Source of the DNA: Micromonospora sediminimaris
GTDB taxonomy: Bacteria; Actinomycetota; Actinomycetes; Mycobacteriales; Micromonosporaceae
Assembly: GCA_900112325.1 (NCBI GenBank)
Contig: FOLJ01000025.1
Location: 1 to 51,640, forward strand
Direction of reading: 5' to 3'
Length of the DNA stretch: 51,640 nt
Positions 16,676 to 24,257 of the stretch are shown in pieces; the stretch's first letter is position 1; the number at the start of each line of letters is the position of its first letter. The notes under the pieces were generated by a model. It searched no databases and was not told the DNA's origin. It was given only the letters and a program-made list of their open reading frames with translations. The position numbers and the translations under genes are program-made.

Positions 16676-18003
16676 CCGGGGAACGCGACGAGATCGCGGT
16701 GGTCGGCGCCGGGCTGGCCGGTTGCCTGCTGGCCTGCTTCCTGGCGCGCCGGGGTCATCAGGTGGCGCTCTACGAGCGGCGCCCGGATCCGCGCAGCGGC
16801 ACCCCCGAGCGGGGCCGGTCGATCAACCTGGCGCTCTCCGAGCGGGGGCTCGACGCGCTGCGTCGTATCGGGCTGGCCGAACAGGTGATGGCGGACGCGT
16901 TGCCGATGCGGGGCCGGATGATCCATCCGGTGGCCGGGGCACCGGGATTCCAGTCGTACAGCGTCTCCGGCGACCGGGCGATCAACTCGATCAGCCGGGG
17001 CGCGTTGAACAACGCCCTGCTGGAGGCCGCCGCCAAGCTGCCGGGGGTGCGCATCGCCTTCGAGCACCGGCTGGTCGGGCTCGACCCGGCCACCGCGACG
17101 ATGACTTTCGAGACGCCGGGGGGCACGGTCACCGCGGGCGCGCGGGTGGTGCTCGGCACCGATGGCGCCGGTTCGGCGGTACGCGGGCAACTGCTCGCCC
17201 ACGACCTGGTCACCGAGAGCGTCGACTTCCTCGACTACGGCTACAAGGAACTGACCATCCCGCCGCTGGGCGGCGACTTCGCCCTGGACCCGGGTGCGCT
17301 GCACATCTGGCCGCGTGGCACCTCGATGATGATCGCGTTGCCCAACCCGGACCGCTCCTTCACCTGCACCCTGTTCTGGCCCACCCACGGCACTGCCAGC
17401 TTCGCCTCGCTGGGCAGCGCGGCGGCGATCGAGCGGCATTTCGCGCAGCACTATCCGGACCTGCCGCCGATCGCTCCGAACCTGGTCGACGACTACCAGC
17501 ACAACCCGGTCGGGGTGCTCGGCACGGTGCGGTGCGATCCGTGGCAGGTCGACGGGCGCGTCGCCCTGCTCGGCGACGCGGCGCACGCCATCGTGCCGTT
17601 CTACGGCCAGGGCGCGAACTGCGCCTTCGAGGACGTGGTGGAGCTGGACCGCTGCCTCGACGAGTGTGCCGGGGACTGGTCGGCGGCGCTGCCGCTGTTC
17701 CAGCGGCGCCGACAGGACAATGCCGAGGCGATCGCCCGGATGGCGCTTGCCAACTTCGTGGAGATGCGCGACAAGGTCGGTTCCCCGGTCTTCCGGACCC
17801 GGAAGCGCGTCGAGCACGCGTTGGAGCGTGCCCTGCCCGGCCGGTACGTCTCCCAGTACGAACTGGTGTCGTTCTCCACCGTTCCGTACGCGCAGGTGCG
17901 GCGTCGGGTCCGCCAGCAGTACCAGGTGGTCGGCCTGGCCGCGGCCGGCCTGGCGGCGGTGGTCGGCGCGGCGGTGGCGCTCGGGCTCAGGAGACGCGGA
18001 TGA
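16672..18003 (+). CDS. kmo: Kynurenine 3-monooxygenase
   Basis: 443 aa FAD-dependent aromatic hydroxylase that converts kynurenine to 3-hydroxykynurenine with NADPH and O2. Seen are the FAD GxGxxG (VVGAGLAG, G12-G17), the KMO-specific RGRSINLALSERG, the second FAD motif (RVALLGDAAHAIVPFYGQGANCAFEDV) and FSTVPYAQVRRR near the end. The last ~25 residues are a hydrophobic helix with a basic tail (VVGLAAAGLAAVVGAAVALG then LRRRG), a probable C-terminal membrane anchor. Such anchoring is known from eukaryotic KMO and is notable in a bacterial protein. GTG at 16672 overlaps the kynU stop, with GGAGG 7 nt upstream. Confidence 0.94.
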   Translation: MTGERDEIAVVGAGLAGCLLACFLARRGHQVALYERRPDPRSGTPERGRSINLALSERGLDALRRIGLAEQVMADALPMRGRMIHPVAGAPGFQSYSVSGDRAINSISRGALNNALLEAAAKLPGVRIAFEHRLVGLDPATATMTFETPGGTVTAGARVVLGTDGAGSAVRGQLLAHDLVTESVDFLDYGYKELTIPPLGGDFALDPGALHIWPRGTSMMIALPNPDRSFTCTLFWPTHGTASFASLGSAAAIERHFAQHYPDLPPIAPNLVDDYQHNPVGVLGTVRCDPWQVDGRVALLGDAAHAIVPFYGQGANCAFEDVVELDRCLDECAGDWSAALPLFQRRRQDNAEAIARMALANFVEMRDKVGSPVFRTRKRVEHALERALPGRYVSQYELVSFSTVPYAQVRRRVRQQYQVVGLAAAGLAAVVGAAVALGLRRRG

Positions 18004-19505
18004 CGCTCTGGGATCCCCGGCTGATGGCCGGACGGGCACCTGACGGTCCCGGTCTGCTGCGGAACTTCGTGGGCGGCGAGTTTGTCGCTGCCGGAACCCG
18101 GTTCACCAAGCGCAGCCCGGTGACCGGCGAGCCGGTGTTCGAGGTGGCCGAGGCTGACCGGTCCACGGTGGACGACGCGGTGACGGCGGCCCGGGCGGCA
18201 TTGCGGGGCCCGTGGGGCCGGGCGGGGGAGCGGGAACGCGCCGAGGTGCTGCGCCGCGTCGCCGACGAGCTGGAGCGTCGCTTCGACGACCTGGTGGCCG
18301 CCGAGGTCGCCGACACCGGCAAGTCCATCTCGCAGGCCCGAACCCTGGACATCCCGCGGGGCGCGGCGAACTTCCGGGCCTTCGCGGAGATCGTGGCGAC
18401 CGCGCCGACCGAGTCGTTCACCACTGTCACACCGACCGGTGGTCGGGCGCTCAACTACGCGGTGCGCAAGCCGGTCGGCGTGGTCGCGGTGATCGTGCCG
18501 TGGAACCTGCCGCTGCTGCTGCTCACCTGGAAGGTCGCCCCCGCTCTGGCCTGCGGCAACGCGGTGGTGGTCAAGCCGAGCGAGGAGACGCCCGCGTCGG
18601 CCACGCTGCTCGCCGAGGTGATGGCGGCGGCCGGGGTGCCGGACGGCGTGTTCAACCTGGTGCACGGCTTCGGGCCCGGATCGGCCGGCGAGTTCCTCAC
18701 CCGCCACCCGGGCGTCGACGCGATCACCTTCACCGGTGAGTCGGCCACCGGCGGTGCCATCATGCGAGCCGCCGCCGACGGGGTGAAGGCGGTCAGCTTC
18801 GAGCTTGGCGGCAAGAACGCCGGGCTGGTATTCGCCGACGCAGACCTGGACGCGGCGGTGGCCGGCTCGGTCCGGTCGAGCTTCACCAACGGCGGTCAGG
18901 TGTGCCTCTGCACCGAACGGATCTACGTGCAGCGGCAGGTGTTCGAGGAGTTCACCGCGCGGCTGGCCGAGCGCGCCGGCGAGCTGGCGTACGGCTGGCC
19001 GGCCGACGAGGCGACGGTGAACATGCCGCTGATCTCCCACGGCCACCGGGACAAGGTGCTCGGGCACTACGACCTGGCGCGGGCCGAGGGCGCGCGGGTG
19101 CTCGCCGGCGGCGGCGTGCCCCGGTTCGACGACGCCCGCGACGGTGGCGCGTACGTGCAGCCGACGGTGCTGACCGGGCTCGGCCCGGACGCGCGGACCA
19201 ACCGCGAGGAGATCTTCGGCCCGGTGGTGCACGTGGCGCCGTTCGACGACGAGGACGAGGCGTACGCCCTGGCCAATTCCACCGAGTACGGCCTGGCGGC
19301 GACGGTCTGGACCCGTGACGTGGGCCGGGCGCACCGGGCCGGTGCCTGGTTGGACGCCGGCATCGTCTGGGTCAACACCTGGTTCCTACGCGACCTGCGG
19401 ACCCCGTTCGGCGGGGTGAAGGCCTCCGGCATCGGTCGCGAGGGTGGCGTGCACTCGCTGGATTTCTACTCCGAGCTGACGAACGTCTGCGTGGACCTGT
19501 CATGA
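18000..19505 (+). CDS. 2-aminomuconate semialdehyde / 2-hydroxymuconic semialdehyde dehydrogenase
   Basis: 501 aa NAD-dependent aldehyde dehydrogenase. Motifs in order are PWNLPLLLLTWKVAPALACGN, VVKPSEETP, FTGESATGG (NAD loop), catalytic Glu in FELGGKNAGLVF, and catalytic Cys in GGQVCLCTERIYV, the last typical of the hydroxymuconic/aminomuconic semialdehyde subgroup (AmnC, DmpC, mammalian ALDH8A1). In this operon it should oxidise 2-aminomuconate-6-semialdehyde, made by the decarboxylase at 24257-25267, to 2-aminomuconate. ATG at 18000 overlaps the kmo stop (ATGA) and has AGGAG 6 nt before it. It is followed by a 76-nt gap, the first break in the otherwise overlapping series. Confidence 0.93.
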   Translation: MTLWDPRLMAGRAPDGPGLLRNFVGGEFVAAGTRFTKRSPVTGEPVFEVAEADRSTVDDAVTAARAALRGPWGRAGERERAEVLRRVADELERRFDDLVAAEVADTGKSISQARTLDIPRGAANFRAFAEIVATAPTESFTTVTPTGGRALNYAVRKPVGVVAVIVPWNLPLLLLTWKVAPALACGNAVVVKPSEETPASATLLAEVMAAAGVPDGVFNLVHGFGPGSAGEFLTRHPGVDAITFTGESATGGAIMRAAADGVKAVSFELGGKNAGLVFADADLDAAVAGSVRSSFTNGGQVCLCTERIYVQRQVFEEFTARLAERAGELAYGWPADEATVNMPLISHGHRDKVLGHYDLARAEGARVLAGGGVPRFDDARDGGAYVQPTVLTGLGPDARTNREEIFGPVVHVAPFDDEDEAYALANSTEYGLAATVWTRDVGRAHRAGAWLDAGIVWVNTWFLRDLRTPFGGVKASGIGREGGVHSLDFYSELTNVCVDLS

Positions 19506-19581
19506 GCGAACGGAGTGAGCGAATCATCGGGTTCAGCGCGGTGGTGCCTCATGACGGCACGCAGCGAAGCGGAGTGGCGTC
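19501..19581. repeat. REP-like intergenic sequence inside the kynurenine operon
   Basis: The gap between the dehydrogenase and hydratase genes has short imperfect repeats: GAGCGAACGGAGTGAGCGA right after the stop and a related GCAGCGAAGCGGAGTGGCG just before the next start, each next to a CATGA. GAGCGAACGGAGTGAGCG-type sequences recur between genes in Micromonosporaceae and Streptomyces genomes. It could form an internal processing or attenuation point. Boundaries are approximate. Confidence 0.5.
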
Positions 19582-20379
19582 ATGAGCGATCTTGAATTGG
19601 CGGCCAGGGAACTGGCCGAGGCCCGCGACACGGGCAAGCCCTGCCCGCCGCTGCGCGGGCGACTTCTTCCACAGGGCGACGTCGGTGCCGCGTACCGGGT
19701 GCAGCAGCGCCAGGTGGGCGAGTGGCTGGCGTCCGGCCAGCGGCGGGTCGGCGCGAAGATCGGGCTGACCTCCCGGGCGGTCCAGGAGAGCCTCGGGGTG
19801 TACGAGCCGGACTTCGGGGTGCTCACCGACGCGATGGCGGTGCCCGACGGCATGGAGGTGACGATCGGCCGCCTGCTGCAACCCCGGGTGGAGGCGGAGG
19901 TCGCCTTCGTGCTCGGCGCTGACCTGCCCGACGACCGGGTCACCACCGCCGACCTGCTGCGCGCCGTCGACCATCTGCTCCCGGCCATCGAGATCGTCGA
20001 CTCGCGGGTCGCCGGCTGGGACATCTCCATCGTGGACACGGTGGCCGACAACGCCTCCAGCGGCCTGTTCGTGCTCGGCACCACGCCCCGCCGGCCGGCC
20101 GAGGTCGACCTGCGGCTGTGCGGGATGGTCCTGGAACATGCCGGCGAGCCGGTGTCGGTGGGGGCCGGAGCGGCCTGCCTGGGCAATCCGTTGCACGCGC
20201 TGGCCTGGCTGGCCGGCACGATGGCCCGCGCCGGTGATCCGCTGCGCGCCGGTGACGTGGTGCTGTCCGGCGCGCTCGGCCCGATGGTGCCGGTGACGCC
20301 GGGTGCCGCGTACGAGGCCCGGATCTCCGGTCTCGGCTCGGTCCGGACCTGCTTCTCCTCCAGGGAGGTTGACGGATGA
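19582..20379 (+). CDS. 2-oxopent-4-enoate (2-keto-4-pentenoate) hydratase
   Basis: 265 aa, FAH-related hydratase/decarboxylase family. Family marks are AAYRVQQRQV, GAKIGLTSRAVQESLGV (Lys and Leu-Thr of the active-site loop), LQPRVEAEVAFVLG with the metal-binding Glu residues, and PAIEIVDSRVAGWDISIVDTVADNASSGLFVLG. It adds water to 2-oxopent-4-enoate to give 4-hydroxy-2-oxovalerate. The homologue at 22354-23127 shares this fold and is assigned to the preceding decarboxylation; which of the two does which cannot be settled by motif alone, but the GVYEPDFG / GVDEVIWG difference favours hydratase here. The stop overlaps the next start (ATGA). Confidence 0.85.
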   Translation: MSDLELAARELAEARDTGKPCPPLRGRLLPQGDVGAAYRVQQRQVGEWLASGQRRVGAKIGLTSRAVQESLGVYEPDFGVLTDAMAVPDGMEVTIGRLLQPRVEAEVAFVLGADLPDDRVTTADLLRAVDHLLPAIEIVDSRVAGWDISIVDTVADNASSGLFVLGTTPRRPAEVDLRLCGMVLEHAGEPVSVGAGAACLGNPLHALAWLAGTMARAGDPLRAGDVVLSGALGPMVPVTPGAAYEARISGLGSVRTCFSSREVDG

Positions 20380-21305
20380 CGGGTGTGGCGGTGATCGGGT
20401 CGGGCAACATCGGCACCGACCTGATGATCAAAGTTTTGCGGTTGTCGGAATCGCTGCGGATGGTGGCGATGGCGGGTATCGACCCGGCTTCCGACGGGCT
20501 GGCCCGGGCCCGCCGGCTCGGCGTGGCCACCACCGCGCAGGGTGTCGAGGGTCTGGTCGCGATGCCCGAGTTCGCCGACGTGGACCTGGTCTTCGACGCC
20601 ACCTCGGCCGGTGCGCACCGGCACAACGACGCGGTGCTGCGCGCGCACGGGCGGACCGTGATCGACCTGACCCCGGCGGCGATCGGCCCGTACGTCGTAC
20701 CGCCGGTGAACCTGGAGGAGCACCTGGGCGAAACCAACCTCAACATGGTCACCTGCGGTGGGCAGGCGACCGTGCCGATCGTCGCCGCGGTACGGCGGGT
20801 AACCCCGGTCGCGTACGGGGAGATCGTCGCGTCGATCGCCTCGCGGTCGGCCGGCCCGGGCACCCGGGCCAACATCGACGAGTTCACCGAGACCACGGCC
20901 CGGGCGATCGAGGTGGTCGGCGGCGCCGACCGAGGCAAGGCGATCATCGTGCTCAATCCCGCCGACCCGCCGCTGCTGATGCGCGACACCGTCTACTGCC
21001 TCTGCCCGGACCCCGACGCCGACCGCGCCGCCATCGCCGCCTCCGTCGGCGACATGGTGGCCACCGTGCAGGAGTACGTGCCCGGGTACCGACTCAAGCA
21101 GGACGTGCAGTTCGACCGCGTCGACAGCTACGTACCGTCGCTGGGACGGCAGCTCACCGGGTGGCAGGTATCGGTCTTCCTGGAGGTTTCCGGCGCCGGG
21201 CACTATCTGCCCGCGTACGCCGGGAACCTGGACATCATGACCTCGGCCGCGCTGCGCACCGCGCAGCGGCTGGTCGCCCTGCGGGCGGAGGTGCTGGCCA
21301 AGTGA
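20376..21305 (+). CDS. Acetaldehyde dehydrogenase (acetylating)
   Basis: 309 aa, DmpF/MhpF/HsaG type. A Rossmann start (VAVIGSGNIGTDLMIKVLR) binds NAD; the catalytic Cys is in NLNMVTCGGQATVPIV; and NPADPPLLMRDTVYC is a family segment. It converts acetaldehyde released by the aldolase to acetyl-CoA. In known systems it forms a tight complex with the downstream aldolase that channels acetaldehyde; the two genes here are adjacent and overlap (GTGA at 21302-21305), consistent with such a complex. ATG at 20376 overlaps the hydratase stop and has GGGAGG shortly before it. Confidence 0.95.
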   Translation: MTGVAVIGSGNIGTDLMIKVLRLSESLRMVAMAGIDPASDGLARARRLGVATTAQGVEGLVAMPEFADVDLVFDATSAGAHRHNDAVLRAHGRTVIDLTPAAIGPYVVPPVNLEEHLGETNLNMVTCGGQATVPIVAAVRRVTPVAYGEIVASIASRSAGPGTRANIDEFTETTARAIEVVGGADRGKAIIVLNPADPPLLMRDTVYCLCPDPDADRAAIAASVGDMVATVQEYVPGYRLKQDVQFDRVDSYVPSLGRQLTGWQVSVFLEVSGAGHYLPAYAGNLDIMTSAALRTAQRLVALRAEVLAK

Positions 21306-22357
21306 CAGAGTTGTACATTCAGGACGTCACGTTGCGCGACGGCATGCACGCCATCGCCCACCGTTACACCGTCGACCAGGTCCGCACCATCGCCGCCGCA
21401 CTGGACGCCGCCGGGGTGGCCGCGATCGAGGTGGCCCACGGTGACGGTCTGGCCGGGTCCAGCGTCAACTACGGCCACGGCGCGGCAAGCGACGCCGACT
21501 GGATCGCGGCGGCGGCCGAGGTGATGACGAGGGCGAAGCTGACCACCCTGCTGCTACCTGGCATCGGCACCATCGCCGACCTGAAGGCCGCCCGCGCGCT
21601 CGGGGTGACGAGCGTCCGGATCGCCACCCACTGCACCGAGGCGGACATCTCCGCCCAGCACATCTCCTGGGCCCGGGAGAACGGCATGGACGTGGCCGGT
21701 TTCCTGATGATGTCGCACATGAACGACCCGGCCGGGCTGGCCGCCCAGGCGAAGCTGATGGAGTCGTACGGTGCGCACTGCGTCTACGTCACCGACTCCG
21801 GCGGCCGGCTGCTGATGTCCGACGTGGCGCAGCGCGTCGACGCGTACCGGCAGGTGCTTGAGCCGACCACGCAGATCGGCATCCACGCGCACCACAACCT
21901 TTCCCTCGGGGTGGCCAACAGCGTGATCGCCGTCGAACACGGCCGGATCGCCGGCGACGGCCCGTCCGGGTCGCCGGCCGGCCGGACGGTCCGGGTGGAC
22001 GCCTCCCTCGCCGGCATGGGTGCCGGCGCCGGCAACGCACCGCTGGAGGTCTTCGTCGCGGTCGCCGAGCTGTACGGCTGGCAGCATGGCTGCGACGTCT
22101 TCGCATTGATGGACGCCGCCGACGACATCGTCCGCCCGTTGCAGGACCGGCCCGTCCAGGTCGATCGGGAAACCCTCTCCCTGGGGTACGCGGGGGTCTA
22201 CTCCAGCTTCCTGCGCCATGCCGAACGGGCCTCGGCGCGCTACGGCGTGGACGTCCGATCGATTCTGGTGGAACTGGGCCGACGCCGGATGGTCGGCGGG
22301 CAGGAAGACATGATCGTCGACGTGGCGCTGGACCTGGCCGGCAAGGAGAAATCATGA
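21302..22357 (+). CDS. 4-hydroxy-2-oxovalerate aldolase
   Basis: 351 aa, DmpG-type class II (Mn2+) aldolase that splits 4-hydroxy-2-oxovalerate into pyruvate and acetaldehyde. Seen are the N-terminal QDVTLRDGMHAIAHRY (catalytic Arg and metal Asp), EVAHGDGLAGSSVNYG, VYVTDSGGRLLMSDV and the metal His pair IGIHAHHNLSLGVANS. Between the NS helix and the VDASLAGMGAGAGNAPLEV motif there is an extra Gly/Pro/Ser-rich stretch (GDGPSGSPAGRTV) not present in the usual 'AIEAGA-RVDA' linker, perhaps an extended surface loop. GTG at 21302 overlaps the dehydrogenase stop; GGAGG lies further upstream at about 11 nt. Confidence 0.94.
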   Translation: MTELYIQDVTLRDGMHAIAHRYTVDQVRTIAAALDAAGVAAIEVAHGDGLAGSSVNYGHGAASDADWIAAAAEVMTRAKLTTLLLPGIGTIADLKAARALGVTSVRIATHCTEADISAQHISWARENGMDVAGFLMMSHMNDPAGLAAQAKLMESYGAHCVYVTDSGGRLLMSDVAQRVDAYRQVLEPTTQIGIHAHHNLSLGVANSVIAVEHGRIAGDGPSGSPAGRTVRVDASLAGMGAGAGNAPLEVFVAVAELYGWQHGCDVFALMDAADDIVRPLQDRPVQVDRETLSLGYAGVYSSFLRHAERASARYGVDVRSILVELGRRRMVGGQEDMIVDVALDLAGKEKS

Positions 22358-23127
22358 TCGGGCCGGACATCGCGGGGATAGCCGAGACGCTCGGTACGGC
22401 TGCCGACACGGCCACCGCCACCGCTCAACTCGCCGTCGAGACCGGGCTGGACGTCGACGCGGCGTACGCGGTGCAGACCGCCCTGGTGCAGCGCCGACTG
22501 GACCGGGGAGAACGGCTCGTCGGGTTGAAGATGGGGCTGACCAGCAAGGCGAAGATGGCCCAGGTCGGCGTGGACGAGGTGATCTGGGGCCGGCTCACCG
22601 ATGCGATGCGGGTCCCCGACGGCGGCACTGTCGACGTGGCCGAGTTCATCCATCCCCGGGTCGAGCCGGAGGTGGCGTTCCTGCTGGACCGGCTTCCCGA
22701 GCCCGGTGAACCAATCGGTGACTTCACCGACGCGGTGCGGGCGGTCGCTCCGGCGATCGAGTTGATCGACTCCCGGTACGCGAACTTCACCTTCTCCCTG
22801 CCGGACGTCATCGCCGACAACACGTCGGCCGGCGCGTTCGTGATCGGCCCCTGGTCGCCGGTGCCGGACGGGCTGGACAACCTGGGCGTGTTGCTGGAGA
22901 TCGATGGGCGGGTGGCACAGGTCGGCTCGACGGCGGCCATCCTCGGTGACCCGCGTCGGGCGCTCGACGAGGGCATCCGACTGGCGGGCCGACACGGCGT
23001 ACGGCTGCGCTCGGGCTGGGTCTTTCTGGCCGGCGCGGCGACTGCTGCGGTGCCGTTGCGTGCTGGTGCTCATGTCCGGGCTGTTGTCGAGAAGCTCGGT
23101 ACGGCTTCGTTGCGGGCCTCGTTGTGA
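22354..23127 (+). CDS. 4-oxalocrotonate decarboxylase
   Basis: 257 aa, same fold as the hydratase (19582-20379). Family marks are AYAVQTALVQRRLDRGERLVGLKMGLTSKAKMAQVGV, IHPRVEPEVAFLL and PAIELIDSRYANFTFSLPDVIADNTSAGAFVIG, the last two closely resembling DmpH/AmnD decarboxylases. It should decarboxylate 4-oxalocrotonate to 2-oxopent-4-enoate. In other systems decarboxylase and hydratase work as a complex. ATG at 22354 overlaps the aldolase stop (ATGA) with AAGGAG just before it. It ends the first overlapping block; 180 nt containing hairpin repeat copy 3 follow. Confidence 0.88.
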   Translation: MIGPDIAGIAETLGTAADTATATAQLAVETGLDVDAAYAVQTALVQRRLDRGERLVGLKMGLTSKAKMAQVGVDEVIWGRLTDAMRVPDGGTVDVAEFIHPRVEPEVAFLLDRLPEPGEPIGDFTDAVRAVAPAIELIDSRYANFTFSLPDVIADNTSAGAFVIGPWSPVPDGLDNLGVLLEIDGRVAQVGSTAAILGDPRRALDEGIRLAGRHGVRLRSGWVFLAGAATAAVPLRAGAHVRAVVEKLGTASLRASL

Positions 23128-23139
23128 TCGCTGTGGGGG

Positions 23140-23205
23140 TTCCGGGCAGCCCGACCGGCTCCGGGCGGTCAGGCTTGATCCCTGCGCCGGTCGGGCTGCC
23201 CGGAA
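23140..23205. repeat. Hairpin repeat with conserved 26-nt core, copy 3 (inverted)
   Basis: A 20-bp perfect inverted repeat (23140-23159 with 23186-23205), continuing as three more G/C pairs after a one-base bulge, encloses the 26-nt core at 23160-23185 in the opposite orientation to copies 1 and 2. It lies in the 180-nt gap between the decarboxylase and deaminase genes, splitting the kynurenine operon, and may lower or process downstream transcription. Confidence 0.88.
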
Positions 23206-23307
23206 ACCCGACGTGGTCGGGCTTCGCGCGCCGGTGCCAGGTGGGTGGTGGTCTGAGGTGGTCGGCGCCGGTGCTGGCTGTCCGTCCGGTCGTCGGGGGA
23301 GTCTGTC

Positions 23308-23736
23308 GTGAGTGGTGATGCTCGGGTTGTCGTGGGCAAGGCGGTTCCTCGGGGGGCGTTTCCGCATGTGAAGGTGGCGGGCGGGTTCGTTTTCGTGTCG
23401 GGGACGTCGTCCCGGCGGCCGGACAACACGTTCGCGGGTGTGTCGGTGGACGAGTTCGGCACGACCGACCTGGACATCCGGGCACAGACCCGGGCGGTGA
23501 TCGAGAACATCGCGGACCTGCTGCGGTCGGTCGGTGCCGAGCTGACCGACCTGGTCCAGGTGACCAGCTATCTGGTCAACATGAATGACTTCGGGGGATA
23601 CAACGAGGTGTGGGCGGAGTTCTTCGACGCGACCGGGCCGACCCGGACGACTGTCGCCGTGCACCAGTTGCCGCATCCGCACCTGCTGATCGAGATGCAG
23701 GCCGTCGCCCTGCTCCCAGAAGGAGGCCAGCCATGA
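23308..23736 (+). CDS. RidA-family protein, probable 2-aminomuconate deaminase
   Basis: 142 aa, YjgF/YER057c/RidA fold. Visible are FPHVKVAGGFVFVSGTSSRRPD, DIRAQTRAVIENIADLLRSVGAELTDLVQVTSYLV and PTRTTVAVHQLPHPHLLIEMQAVALLP. Members of this family in 2-nitrobenzoate and 2-aminophenol pathways (AmnE/NbaF) deaminate 2-aminomuconate to 4-oxalocrotonate, and the position between the decarboxylase and 3-hydroxyanthranilate dioxygenase genes supports that role over a generic enamine deaminase. GTG at 23308 has GGGGGA 7 nt upstream. The stop overlaps the next gene (ATGA). Confidence 0.88.
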   Translation: MSGDARVVVGKAVPRGAFPHVKVAGGFVFVSGTSSRRPDNTFAGVSVDEFGTTDLDIRAQTRAVIENIADLLRSVGAELTDLVQVTSYLVNMNDFGGYNEVWAEFFDATGPTRTTVAVHQLPHPHLLIEMQAVALLPEGGQP

Positions 23737-24257
23737 GTGAGATCGCCGAGCCGTTCAGCTTCCCCGGCTGGATCGCCGAGAACCAGCACCTGCTGAAGCC
23801 GCCGGTGGGCAACAAGGAAATGCTGCCCGGCTCCGAGGACTTCATCGTGATGGTGGTCGGCGGCCCCAACCAGCGCACCGACTTTCACGTCGACCCGTAC
23901 GAGGAGTTCTTCTACCAGGTCAAGGGCAACATGCACATCAACCTCATGCTGCCCGAGGGCCCGCGTACGGTGCACGTGCGCGAGGGCCAGATGTGGATGC
24001 TGCCCCGGAACACGCCGCACTCGCCGCAGCGACCGGAGGCCGGCTCGATCGGGATGGTGATCGAGCGGGTACGCGAGGAGGGGACGCTGGAGAAGTTCCA
24101 GTGGTACTGCCCCGAGTGCTCGCACAAGGTGCACGAGGTCGAATTGCAGGTGCGGGACATCGCCGCCGACCTGCCACCGGTCTTCGCCGCGTTCTACGGC
24201 GACGAGTCGGCGCGTACCTGCGACAACTGCGGCGCCCTGCACCCGGGCAAGGGCTGA
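23733..24257 (+). CDS. nbaC: 3-hydroxyanthranilate 3,4-dioxygenase
   Basis: 174 aa cupin, non-haem Fe(II) extradiol dioxygenase that opens 3-hydroxyanthranilate to 2-amino-3-carboxymuconate semialdehyde. Iron ligands are visible: H52 and E58 in TDFHVDPYEEFFYQVKG and a His in NTPHSPQRP. The C-terminal rubredoxin-like second metal site of the bacterial enzymes is present (WYCPECSHKVHE and CDNCG). ATG at 23733 overlaps the deaminase stop and follows a perfect AAGGAGG. The stop overlaps the decarboxylase start (TGATG). Confidence 0.95.
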   Translation: MSEIAEPFSFPGWIAENQHLLKPPVGNKEMLPGSEDFIVMVVGGPNQRTDFHVDPYEEFFYQVKGNMHINLMLPEGPRTVHVREGQMWMLPRNTPHSPQRPEAGSIGMVIERVREEGTLEKFQWYCPECSHKVHEVELQVRDIAADLPPVFAAFYGDESARTCDNCGALHPGKG

